NCBI GenBank assembly: GCA_024867545.1
Contig: JANFNE010000032.1
Span: 310,001 to 374,000 of the forward strand
Source of the DNA: Phytopythium helicoides
Lineage: Eukaryota > Oomycota > Peronosporomycetes > Pythiales > Pythiaceae
Direction: 5' to 3'
DNA length: 64,000 nt
How positions within the stretch are numbered: the first letter of the stretch is position 1; every line of letters begins with the position of its first letter. Under the pieces are notes generated by a model. It saw nothing but the letters and a program-made list of their open reading frames with translations. It was not told the origin of the DNA and searched no databases. The position numbers and the translations under genes were made by a program. Shown here one piece after another: positions 9,158 through 19,030 of this stretch.

Positions 9158-12100
9158 CTACTGCTCGTGGAACGTAGCGCCGGGAGCGCGGTTCTCCACC
9201 AAAGGAGCCGACAGGCACGCCTTCACATACCCCTGACGAATGACAAAGTCACCGAACTTCTCGCCACTCTGGCGGTTCTGCGCATAGTCCTTGATGATCG
9301 GCGCCAGCTCGTGCAGGATCTGCGTCTCGTCCAGTGCCTCCTTGTACAGCTTGTTCAGACGGTCACCCGTGAAGCCGGCACCGAGGTACATGTTGTAGAT
9401 ACCAGGTGAGCGGCCAACGAAGCCGATCTCGCCAAGGTACGGACGACCACAACCGTTGGGACATCCCGTCATACGAATCACGATCGCGTCCTCACGCAGA
9501 CCGTTCTCCGTCAGCATGTCCTCGATCTTGGTGATCAGCTCCGGCAGGTAACGCTCCCCTTCAGCGAAAGCGAGGCTGCAGAACGGCAGAGCAGCGCACG
9601 CAAGCGAGTTGAGACGCATGGCCGAGTGGTTCTCGTTACCGAAGCGATATTCCTCGAGGATTGTCTTGAACTTCGGCACATCCTTCTTGTCAAGGTTACC
9701 AAACACGACGTTCTGACTGCCAGTGAGGACGAATTGTGCGTGCGGGAAGGTCTGAGCGACCACGCGCATACCCGTGCGCAGCTTGCTGTTCTCAGTGTCG
9801 CGGATGCGGCCACCCTCAATGAACATCGTGTACGAGAACTTGCCGTGGTTGTTCTTGTGCCAGCCGAAGCGGTCACCGTTCGAGTCGAACTTGAACGGGC
9901 GTGGCTCCTGCAGCTTGTAGCCAAGACGCTCCTCGAGGTTTTCACGAATCCAAGCCAGACCATGGACCTCGACAGTGTACTTGAAGCGAGCACGTTTACG
10001 GTTCACACGATCACCGTGGTCGCGCTGGAGAATCATAACCTTCTCAGCGACATCCTTAGCTTGCTCAGGTGTGCAGAATCCCATCACATCAGCCACGCGC
10101 GGAAAAGTCGCCTTATTGTTGTGGGTCATGCCCATACCACCACCGACAGTCACGTTGAAACCGATGAGCTTGTCGTTCTCCAGAATTGCGATGAAGCCGA
10201 GACAGTTGGCAAAGATGTCAACATCGTTGCTGGGCGGGATAGCGATGGCAATCTTGAACTTGCGCGGCAAGTACGCCTCACCATACAAAGGTTCGACATC
10301 TTTTGTCTCGCCACCAGCAACAAGTTTATCTTCCAACCAAATCTCGTGGTAAGCACTTGTACGTGGCGTCAAGTGTGCGGAAATGTCACGAGAGATTTGG
10401 ATAACTTCGTCATAAGTCTCAACCGAGCACGTCGGATTCACCGTAGCCATGATATTGCGACTCACGTCACCACAGGCGGCAAGCGAATCCATCAGTACCC
10501 TGCTGATACCCTGAACCACAGGCTTCAAGTTCCACTTCAGAATAGCCTGCAGCTGGTACGCCTGACGTGTCGTCAGTTTGATGTTGCCGTTTGCGTACTC
10601 ATCCGAAAGCTTGTCGATGACTAGATATTGCTCAGCAGTGGACACACCACCAGGAACACGCACACGGATCATGAACGAGAACGCCTTCTCCTTCTTCTCC
10701 AGACGCATCTGTTCACGTAGATCACGGTCGTCCTGCTGGTAAATACCGTGGAACTTCGTCAGCTGTGTGTCGTCAGCACTCAGTGCTCTAGTAGACATAT
10801 CGCTCAGACCCTCAATCAGGGTGCCACGCAAGTAGTTACTCTCGCGCTTGATCTCCTCATTCGTGCGCTGCTTCTTCTTCGTGCCCGACGACTTGGCAAC
10901 AACCTCAGCAGGAACACCAATCTGCTCCCAAAACTGCGGCTTCCATGTCTCGAACTGCGTCGACGGACCATCCTCATCCTGATCATCAGCCTTCGCAACC
11001 GTCACCAGACGCTTCGCACCAAGCTCCGCAAGTTTCGCATCCAGATCAGTCGGAGCCTTGCAGAAGTAGTGCTTCTCGTCCTCACGGGGCCAATAGTTGC
11101 TATCACCAAGACCGAACACACCGTACTGAAGCGGCAGCGTCGCACTGTACTCGGCAAGCTCGTGCCAGAACTCCTTCGCATTGTTCGGGAACTCACCCTG
11201 ACCAGCCGTCGAGCACACGAACAGAACGTACGAGTTCGCGTCCGTCGCCTCGTCTTGCAGCGCGTCAATCGTCATCTCGTTCATGTCCTCCTTCACGACG
11301 TTCTTGATGCCAAAAGCAGCAGCCTCCTCGGCGAACTTGGACGCAAACTCGTCTGCGCGACCGTTGTCCGAGCCGACCAGAATCCACAGCTTCGTTTCCA
11401 CCTGCCACTTCTCCTCCTGCACCTCACCGCCGAAACCCTTCAGCAGAGCCTGGAAGCTCGCCTCCAGAGCCTGCTGACCGATCTTGTCGTACTTCTCCGA
11501 CACCGACACCGCAGCCGGAGGAGCCTCCAGCGCCTGCTTCGCGAACAGACTCAGCTGGTTGTTGCGACGAAGGAACTCAAGCAACTCCTTCTTGATGCTC
11601 GGCGACTCCAGGTGGAACGCCTTCTCACCCTCAATGCTCTCCAGCACAGGGTTGTAGCGGTATAGCGGCCAGTACCCGCTCCCCACAGCCTCGCGCGTCT
11701 CCTGCTCCATGTTCGCCACCGACGGCGCGTACGCGAGAATGATCGACGGACCATCGAATGCGTCAGCCTCGTTCAGAGCACGCAGAACCTGCGAGTACGA
11801 GTCGTACAGCGCCACCGACGCAACGTACGCGTTGCCGTACTGCATCGCGTACAGACCGAGGTCGCGCTTGCGGTGCGTCTTCGACTGCGCGTGCATCGGC
11901 TCCGTGTCCAGAATCAGCAGGTTCACATTCTCGCCGCTCGCAAGCACCTGGTGCACACCCGAGGCACCAACATCGCGAGAGAACTCCTCGCTGCCAATGA
12001 TCCACTGGCTCAGCGGAGTGAAGTATCGCTTCAGCGCATAGATCGCCGCCAGCTGGCTGTCGACCGCAGCAGCCTGCTCGTTCTCGAGGAGGATGCTGAT

Positions 12101-13687
12101 CTCGTTGGCGAGCTCGTCGTGCTTCGGTTGCTTTTGCACCCACTGCTCAAAGCACGCAACCAGGCGCTCCGACAGCTGCGCCTTCGCACCAGGGTTCGCA
12201 AGCAGCACCGACACCTTGTCCTTGAGCTGCTGACGCTTCGCAAGGATACCGAGATGCACACCGAAGCCGAACTCGCCGCTCTGCAGCGACACGCTCGTCT
12301 CATCAGCCTCCTGCTCCTCCTTCCAGATAGTCGTCGACCGGACGAGGTTGGCGATCACCGCGCGCTTCTCGAAAAGCTGCAGCAGCATCTTGACGTAGGG
12401 AGCCTCGAACGCATCCTTCGAAGTCACATACGAGTTCACAAGCTGCTTCGTAGATGACGACGACGATGACTTCTTCTCCACCGAGTCCGACGGAGACGCG
12501 ACCTCGAAACCAGAGTGGAGCTCGCCTCCAGCAAGCTTCTCCACCAGAGTACGAGCCGTGACGACATCGAACACGTGATCCCCAGCGTTGAACGCGTACT
12601 TGCCGCCAAGGATCGACGGCACAGCCTTGTCCTTCCACTCCTCCGACTGGAACGAAGACAGCACATCCAGGTACAGAGGCTCACCGACGCTGGTGGCATC
12701 CTCCATGCGGTCCAGCACGGCCACCTTGGTCACCGTCGACGGCACAACGCTCAAGAACGCGCTCGTCGACCACGGACGGAACAGACGCACAGACACGACA
12801 CCGACCTTGGCCTTCCAGTTCGTGTACAGCGACTCCACAGCGTCCTTGACGACGCTCGCAGCCGTGCCCATGACGACGACGACGTGCTCGGCCTGCGGGT
12901 GGCCAAAGTACTCGAAGAGCTGGTACCCCTTGCGAGCGAACACCTGCTGGATGACCTCCTCCACCACAGCCGGAGCCGCGTTGTACTTGGCGATTGTCTC
13001 GGGAGAGACCTGGAAGTACAGGTCGGCGTCGTTGTCGTTGCCGGTGCTGCTCGTGATGGCCGACTGGTCGAGCACGAGCTGGCGGAACTCGGTGGCACCG
13101 CCCGACGCGCGCGTCAGACCAATGAGGTCGGCCAGGTACTCGTACGAGACGAGCGAGTTGTTGAACTTGTTGGCCGACGCCTGCGCCTTCTTCTGCAGGT
13201 CGTTCTGCGTCATCTCGCCGTCGTAGACGTGCAGGAAGGGGACATTCGCGCGCAGCGAGGCGACGTGCGCGAGCAGCGCCATGTCCTCGGTCTCGGTGGC
13301 GTTGAGCGAGTTGAGGATGACGAAGCCCGTCTGGCGCACGGCCATGAGGTCCGAGTGCTCGCGCGCGACCACGTGCACGACCGCGGGGAGGCGCGCGGCG
13401 CTCAGCTTGTACATGGTGGGGACCATCTGCAGCAGCGACGCCGGCGAGCTGGCGAAGAGCGTGACGAACTGGCCGCGCTTGGAGGCCTCGTACGCCTCCT
13501 CGATGAGCTCCTGGCCGAAGTGGCCCTCCTGGAGCTTGCCCACCTGGTCGAACACGTTGCGGCGCGCGCGCACCACGTACTGCTGCAGCGCCGAGCCGAA
13601 GGCCACGGGCTGCACGAGGAACGACAGGTCGCTCAGCGCGTACGCCACGTGGCTCACGGCCTCCTCGACCGCGGGGACCGCCGCCAT
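9158..13687 (-). CDS. Sulfite reductase hemoprotein (beta) subunit, copy 2
   Basis: Intronless, about 1,509 residues from the ATG at 13687; the open frame continues to 13912, but the extra 75 residues are unlike copy 1 and are probably 5' leader. Domain order equals copy 1: POR-like half, flavodoxin-like domain (FGLGDSNYWP), siroheme/4Fe-4S domain with ACAALPFCSLAFAEGE (C-x5-C) and GCPNGCG (C-x3-C). Both cysteine pairs and the RTSAYHEIW and VGGGMGMTHNN segments are intact. Differences from copy 1 cluster between roughly residues 1040 and 1400 (for example SRNIMATVNPTCS against NRNVMATVNPACS, and TGSQNVVFGN against TGNQNMSFGN). It stands head-to-head with the siroheme-precursor methyltransferase gene, with 913 bp between the two ATGs. 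Confidence 0.93.
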   Translation of the reverse strand: MAAVPAVEEAVSHVAYALSDLSFLVQPVAFGSALQQYVVRARRNVFDQVGKLQEGHFGQELIEEAYEASKRGQFVTLFASSPASLLQMVPTMYKLSAARLPAVVHVVAREHSDLMAVRQTGFVILNSLNATETEDMALLAHVASLRANVPFLHVYDGEMTQNDLQKKAQASANKFNNSLVSYEYLADLIGLTRASGGATEFRQLVLDQSAITSSTGNDNDADLYFQVSPETIAKYNAAPAVVEEVIQQVFARKGYQLFEYFGHPQAEHVVVVMGTAASVVKDAVESLYTNWKAKVGVVSVRLFRPWSTSAFLSVVPSTVTKVAVLDRMEDATSVGEPLYLDVLSSFQSEEWKDKAVPSILGGKYAFNAGDHVFDVVTARTLVEKLAGGELHSGFEVASPSDSVEKKSSSSSSTKQLVNSYVTSKDAFEAPYVKMLLQLFEKRAVIANLVRSTTIWKEEQEADETSVSLQSGEFGFGVHLGILAKRQQLKDKVSVLLANPGAKAQLSERLVACFEQWVQKQPKHDELANEISILLENEQAAAVDSQLAAIYALKRYFTPLSQWIIGSEEFSRDVGASGVHQVLASGENVNLLILDTEPMHAQSKTHRKRDLGLYAMQYGNAYVASVALYDSYSQVLRALNEADAFDGPSIILAYAPSVANMEQETREAVGSGYWPLYRYNPVLESIEGEKAFHLESPSIKKELLEFLRRNNQLSLFAKQALEAPPAAVSVSEKYDKIGQQALEASFQALLKGFGGEVQEEKWQVETKLWILVGSDNGRADEFASKFAEEAAAFGIKNVVKEDMNEMTIDALQDEATDANSYVLFVCSTAGQGEFPNNAKEFWHELAEYSATLPLQYGVFGLGDSNYWPREDEKHYFCKAPTDLDAKLAELGAKRLVTVAKADDQDEDGPSTQFETWKPQFWEQIGVPAEVVAKSSGTKKKQRTNEEIKRESNYLRGTLIEGLSDMSTRALSADDTQLTKFHGIYQQDDRDLREQMRLEKKEKAFSFMIRVRVPGGVSTAEQYLVIDKLSDEYANGNIKLTTRQAYQLQAILKWNLKPVVQGISRVLMDSLAACGDVSRNIMATVNPTCSVETYDEVIQISRDISAHLTPRTSAYHEIWLEDKLVAGGETKDVEPLYGEAYLPRKFKIAIAIPPSNDVDIFANCLGFIAILENDKLIGFNVTVGGGMGMTHNNKATFPRVADVMGFCTPEQAKDVAEKVMILQRDHGDRVNRKRARFKYTVEVHGLAWIRENLEERLGYKLQEPRPFKFDSNGDRFGWHKNNHGKFSYTMFIEGGRIRDTENSKLRTGMRVVAQTFPHAQFVLTGSQNVVFGNLDKKDVPKFKTILEEYRFGNENHSAMRLNSLACAALPFCSLAFAEGERYLPELITKIEDMLTENGLREDAIVIRMTGCPNGCGRPYLGEIGFVGRSPGIYNMYLGAGFTGDRLNKLYKEALDETQILHELAPIIKDYAQNRQSGEKFGDFVIRQGYVKACLSAPLVENRAPGATFHEQ

Positions 13688-13988
13688 GAGCTCGCCCTTG
13701 CTGGAGGAGTTGGCCTTTCTCGGGAGGTTGCCCTTTGGCAAATAAGCGCTGCTGCCGCGCACCACATCGGCAAGACGGCGCTCTAGTAGCGCCAGGCTCG
13801 TCTTATGATACAGGAGGCCGCGCCTTGGCGTCTGGTAGCGAGAGCATTCGGGTGGTCTTGGGCCTGGAAGCCTCCATGCGAGTCGTTGCCGGGTAGATCG
13901 CTTCAAGGTCAATGGTGGGACTATTGCGCCGACTCCGCGCCATGCACAATCACTCCGCGTCGCTTATGCAGAGATTTACGGTGACGCG

Positions 13989-14060
13989 ATTGGGCGGTGT
14001 GCTAGCCAATCCTGGTAAGGTATTGATGACACGTCGCTGCAAACAGCCAATCAGAGTATG
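13989..14060 (-). promoter_or_regulatory. CCAAT-box promoter block of sulfite reductase copy 2
   Basis: The block ATTGGGCGG...CTAGCCAATCC, then CAGCCAATCAGAG at 14044, repeats the three CCAAT boxes found upstream of copy 1 (ATTGGGTGG...GTAGCCAATGG, then GCCAATCAGAG). Conservation against a diverged background suggests selection. Confidence 0.5.
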
Positions 14061-14349
14061 AAACTGTGATATTGTATATACTTGTCGAATTCGCTAGGGT
14101 ACGTGGTCGAACACCGAGTGAAGGTCCGGCATGACTGGTGGACAAGCAACGCCAACACCTACAGCAGTGATAGCACTAACCGCATGCCGACGTCCACGGT
14201 CGAGCAAACTCACGAGCGCTCGTATCGATTCGAAGCTGCTTGGCATCTCCACCCTCGCAAAACGTAGCGAAAGGTTACAGCGCCCACAACGTCGACGTCA
14301 TGGCCGCCTGCTGCGCAAACCGCATGCGTTCTCGCAGGCTCTAGCATCT

Positions 14350-14387
14350 GATTGGCTGCTCTCAAAAAACCGCGCTGTGATTGGCTG
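14350..14387 (+). promoter_or_regulatory. Paired inverted CCAAT boxes upstream of the methyltransferase
   Basis: Two copies of GATTGGCTG (14350 and 14379) lie about 215-250 bp upstream of the methyltransferase ATG. With the sulfite reductase copy 2 boxes, this divergent interval holds five CCAAT elements, consistent with co-regulation (inference). Confidence 0.4.
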
Positions 14388-14600
14388 TTCTCTGTCCGAC
14401 GTCGCTCAGATGAGTGACCCTCGTCGCGATCGGTGGATGATACGCTTGGCTGCTTCATGCGAGAGAGAGTCGTCCGTTCCGCTGCGTGCGACAAAAGCCG
14501 CAACCGCCAGCAGTCACTTGCAGCATCACCACAAGCACCAGCAGCAGCTGCAGGCGCTCGGCATTCCGCTTCTAGCCGCGTCGCGCGCCCGTCTCCAGCC

Positions 14601-15614
14601 ATGGCCTCGCCTGCTTCCTCCTCCTCCGTCAAGGCCGGCAAGATGCTGCTTGTCGGCGCGGGGCCGGGCGACCCGGAGCTGCTGACGCTCAAGGCGTACC
14701 GCGCGATCCAGGAGGCCGACCTGGTGCTCACCGACCGGCTTGTGCCCGCGGAGATTCTCGACCTGGCCAAGTGCGAGGTGCGCGTCGCGCGCAAGCGCTG
14801 CGGCAAGGCCGACCTCGCGCAGGCCGAGCTCGACGCTTGGGGACTCGACGCGCTGCGCCAGGGCAAGCGCGTCGTGCGGCTCAAGAACGGCGACCCCTTC
14901 ATGTTCGGCCGTGGCGGAGAAGAGGCTGTCATCTACGCCGAGGCGGGATTCGATGTTGAGGTTATCCCGGGCATCTCCAGCTCGCTGTCGGCGCCCATGA
15001 GCGCCGGCATCCCCGCCACAATGCGCGACATTGCCGACCAGGTGCTCGTGTGCACGGGCCACGGCAAGCAGGACCGCTACCCGCACCTGCCCGAGTACTG
15101 CGACCACCGCACGACAGTCTTTCTCATGGCCATCGGCCGCATCGAGGGCCTCACGGCTGCACTGCAGAACGAAAAGGGCTACCCGAGCGACCTGCCAGCC
15201 GCCATCATCCACTCGGCGACCATGGCCGACGCGCTCACGGTGCGCAGCACGCTGGGCGAGATTGCGGCCGAGGTGCGCCGGCGGGGCGTTGAGCCGCCGG
15301 GCACGCTCGTGCTTGGCAACGTCGTGAACGCGCTCACGTATTTAAAGCACTACCGCGCGGCATCGGCGTCCAACGAGGTTGTCGCGCCCGTCAGCAAGTA
15401 CCAGATCTCGTACAAGCCGCTCGAGGAGCTGCCCGAGGTCGACATGGGAGCGCACATCGTGCTCAACGCCGGCCGCAAGCGCGGTGGGGCTCAATCCTCG
15501 CTGCTGCTGTCGCTACCGCCTCCGCCTGTCGCGAACGCGCTGCTGGTCGCGCTGCTCGCGTGCTGTGCCGTGTACTCGGCCGTGACGTCGCTCGCCGTCA
15601 TCACGCCCGCTTGA
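14601..15614 (+). CDS. Uroporphyrinogen-III C-methyltransferase (siroheme precursor synthesis) with C-terminal membrane segment
   Basis: About 337 residues from the ATG at 14601, the start that places the SAM-binding motif near the N-terminus as in the family; the open frame begins 56 codons earlier in low-complexity sequence. Motifs: LLVGAGPGDPELLTLKA (loop binding S-adenosylmethionine), ADLVLTDRLV, RLKNGDPFMFGRGGEE, VIPGISSSLSAP, then PGTLVLGNVV. The enzyme converts uroporphyrinogen III to precorrin-2, which is oxidised and iron-loaded to siroheme, the cofactor of the neighbouring sulfite reductases. Only the methyltransferase domain is present; no CysG-type dehydrogenase/ferrochelatase domain is fused. 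Unusually, the last 35 residues form a hydrophobic segment (VANALLVALLACCAVYSAV) ending near the C-terminus, suggesting a tail anchor. Confidence 0.92.
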   Translation: MASPASSSSVKAGKMLLVGAGPGDPELLTLKAYRAIQEADLVLTDRLVPAEILDLAKCEVRVARKRCGKADLAQAELDAWGLDALRQGKRVVRLKNGDPFMFGRGGEEAVIYAEAGFDVEVIPGISSSLSAPMSAGIPATMRDIADQVLVCTGHGKQDRYPHLPEYCDHRTTVFLMAIGRIEGLTAALQNEKGYPSDLPAAIIHSATMADALTVRSTLGEIAAEVRRRGVEPPGTLVLGNVVNALTYLKHYRAASASNEVVAPVSKYQISYKPLEELPEVDMGAHIVLNAGRKRGGAQSSLLLSLPPPPVANALLVALLACCAVYSAVTSLAVITPA

Positions 15615-16001
15615 AGCAGTTGAGGCCGGTGGGAGGCAGGAAGCGGGGCTGCCGCCGCCTCTTCTCCCCTCCCACACCCACAGAGCGCCGCGGAGAGGAG
15701 ATGGACGCGAGATGATGTTCGCGTCCGATGTATACGCTGCATGTATTTAATCGCTGGAGGCTGAGTCGAGAATGCGCAATGCAACTTGACGTGCGTGGAT
15801 GGGTTCAGACCCATCATTGTGCCCGTAACTGTCCGTAGTATACTTTAATCAAGTCAATTGTCAAACCAACCGTGAGTCATCGTATTCCGCGTTGAAGCGA
15901 GCCGTGTCCCGAATCCAATTCACCCCGATAGAGTGACAGTGTCACTGCGCGCGTGGAGCCATCGCCTCCATCACTTCGACGACCAACCGACCGCCGAGCT
16001 G
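15615..16001. other. Intergenic spacer
   Basis: Contains the 3' flank of the methyltransferase gene and the 5' flank of the NOM1-like gene. No gene recognised. Confidence 0.4.
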
Positions 16002-18956
16002 ATGGCGCCGCCCGCGCTCGTGTCCCGCAAGGCCAAGCGCAAGCTCGCGCGCGAGGAGAAGAAGCGCAACCGCAACAAGCGACAGCGAGGGCCCGAGCCG
16101 GATCCGCAGCCCGCTCGAGGCAATGGCAGCGGCGGCAAGCGTGGGCCCAGCCGGCCGCGAGGGAGCCGACCGGCGCAATCGGCCGGCGGGTTCGTCAACC
16201 GCTTCCACGAGCTGGTGGAGGAGACCACTGGCGCGTCGAGTGCGTTAACGATGGTGTAGGGATTGGTGATGTGGAGCGTGCTGGGCTGATGTGTCTGTGT
16301 GCTCGGCAGTGGAGTCGCATCGTAGCGGTGGAAAGCGGCGTACGGACAAGGAGGAGCCGAGTAATGAGGACCGTGAGATCAAGATGCTCGAGTCCAAGCT
16401 CGGGATTGCGACGGGCGGGTCCAATGCGGGACTCAAGAAGCTGCAGAAGTGCGTGGATTTCTAGCTTTGTGTGGCGAGACAATGCTGTCGAGGTCTGACG
16501 AGTGATGCCTTTCGTTGGCAGGGAGTACGAGCGAGATGGTCTAGGCGCCGACTTCACAGACTTTCTCGCGGGTTTGGACAAGATCTCCAAGTATGCTGCC
16601 GTGCTCGTTGTGCGACTTGAGCATGATCACTCACGATATTGTGGTGTGTGTGGACAGGATCGTCAAGGAACGCAAGTCCGCTGCCAAGGGCGACGAGGGG
16701 TACGACGGTGAGGAGGAAGACGACGAGGGCGAGGATGGCGACGATCAGAGCGAGCACAGCGATGGCGGCGAGAATTTGGGTGATTTTGGAGGGATGGAGA
16801 TGGATGAAGAAACCCGGCGAGAGATGGAGCTGCTGCAGGCAGAGGACGCCGAGTTTCTCCGCGGAATGGACGAGCTGCCAACGGACGAGTCGGACCTTGA
16901 CTCGGATGTGGATCTAGCGGAGTTTGAGTCGACGGACGAAGACGAAGACGAGGAGGGAAATGACGAGGTCGCCGAAAACACACGCCGCAACCAGGAGCTC
17001 GCCGCGGCAGCCTCCAACAGCGATGAAGAGGAAGAGGAGGAAGAAGAGAATATCGAGGAGCAGAAAGATCAAGAGGAGGATGGCAGCGAAGCTGGATCTG
17101 ATGGAGAGAGCGATGAAGAGGAGGAGGAAGATGCTAAACCTGCTGATGTGGTCGTCGAGGAGGATATCTACGGCCGACCAGTTGTAAAGCCTGCCAACAC
17201 CTCAGCTCCATCGGCGTACATCCCTCCGCATCTTCGTCGTAAAATGCAAGAGGAGGCCGAGAAGGCTGCTGCTGCTGCATCTGGCGCCAACGCCAAGGCA
17301 TTGCTGTCGTCCAAGATGGACGAACAAGCTCTGAGGGAACTCTCACGACGCATTAACGGCCAGCTAAACCGTATCTCCGAGACCAACATGGAGCCCATTG
17401 CGCTGGCCCTTGAGGCACTGTATCGCGAGAATGTGCGCTCAGCTGTCAACGAAATCCTGCACGAGAAGGTACTGCAGACGGCGTGCCATCCACGCCAGGT
17501 CATGACTCCGCTCATTAAGGTCTGCAGTGCTCTGATCGCTGCACTCTATCACTCGGTTGGAACGGAAGTTGGTGGATTCTTTATCGAGAAAATTGTAAAG
17601 CAGCTCACCAATGCTATCGAGGCGTTCAAGACCCAGGAAGCGACTAGTGGTGGCAAAAGCGTGAGCACTATTGACAACGAGGATGATGACCCGAGCTCGA
17701 CGTCCAAGGAGTCCGTGAACCTCGTGTTGTTCGTCTCCATGCTGTACAACTTCGGTGTGGTGCACTGCACACTCGTGTATGACTTGTTCCGATCGCTTGT
17801 ATCGAGCTTCTCGGGGCTCGAGATCGAGCTTATTCATCACTTGCTCAAGGCAAGCGGGCCGCAGCTGCGTGCCGATGATGCCGACGCGCTGCGCGAGATG
17901 ATTGCGCTAGTACAGCAGCAGGTGGCACAGGCACAGGCAACGAACTCGCAGCCGCACGAGCGCATTCGGTTCATCCTTGACTTGATCTACGATCTGAAGA
18001 AGCCATCTTCCAAGCAAAAGAAGGTGGCAGGTAGTGCTGCTCTCGATCTGTCGAGTCTCAAGAAGTGGCTTGGCCGCGTCAAGTCCCGCTGCGGCAATGC
18101 CAACAACCCTCTCCGTGTTTCGCTTAACGAATTGCTGCATGCTGATGAGGATGGTCGCTGGTGGATTGTTGGCGGTACATGGGTTGGCTACCAGCATTCC
18201 AAGGCTGCTGATGATGCGGAGGATGAAGATGCTAACGCCGACAAGAAGCAGCAGCAAAGCGAAGAAGCGCGTTTGATGCGTCTCGCGGAGAAGCAGCGCA
18301 TGAACACAGACGTCCGCAAGCGCATCTTCGTGGCTATCATGGGTGCAACTGACTGCCTCGACGCGTACGAGCGCTTGCTGCAGCTCAACCTCAAGGAGAA
18401 GCAAGAGCGCGAAATTGTGCGCGTGCTGCTTCACTGCTGTGGTCAGGAGAAGAAATTCAACAAGTACTACCTCGTGCTTGCCGACAAGCTGTGTGAGATG
18501 GACCAGCGCTACAAGTTCACATTTCAGCTCGCGTACTGGGACGTTTTCAAGCAGATCGAAACTCTGAAGCCACGTCGGTTGTACAACCAGGCGCAGATGC
18601 TTGCGGGGCTTATCACAAGTACCAGCCTGTCGCTGTCATGCCTCAAGGTTCTGGACTTTACGCAGCTCGAAGAGAAGGCCGTGCTGTTCCTTCGTGTGGT
18701 CCTTGAAAAGATCCTCAAGCTAGAATCCGAGATGGAGATGGCCAAGGTTTTCCAGCGGTTGCTGCAGACCAAGAAAGCGCAGCTCACGATCGATGGCCTC
18801 GCCGTCTTTATGCATCAGCACATGACGGGCTTCCGTGGAGAGGAGGACCCAGCCACTCGCACATTGCTCAAGAAACGTGCCAAGAGTGCTCGCAGTCTGC
18901 TGGACCAGCTCGCCAAGTCGGCAGCGGCTGCTGAACACCAAGAGAGCTTCAAATAG
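16002..18956 (+). CDS. Nucleolar MIF4G/MA3 domain protein (NOM1/SGD1-like)
   Basis: Four exons inferred: 16002-16239, 16310-16448, 16522-16590 and 16658-18956, with GT-AG introns of 67-73 bp in consistent phase. The protein starts with a basic region, then a very acidic low-complexity segment (about residues 170-330), the family signature APSAYIPPHLRRKM, a MIF4G helical repeat domain (RRINGQLNRISETNMEPI...) and a C-terminal MA3 domain (from VRKRIFVAIMGATDCLDAYE). In yeast and animals this protein is nucleolar and needed for 40S maturation, recruiting a DEAH/DEAD helicase. Length (about 914 residues) and domain order fit. The next gene is convergent. Confidence 0.9.
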
Positions 18957-19030
18957 GGGTGGATAACAAAAGCAAATGATAGATGCACTCAAAACGCACT
19001 TGTTGCCACAGTCTCTCGGACGTTTAGGAC

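Larger units (their letters stand above)
9080..14128. repeat. Tandem segmental duplication, unit 2
   Basis: Second unit of the direct duplication, offset by about 5.86 kb. The 3' flank (9080-9157) including a TATCTATATAAAAG tract is essentially identical to unit 1. Coding identity is very high over the N-terminal two thirds and the last 100 residues, but lower in the middle of the hemoprotein domain. Confidence 0.85.
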
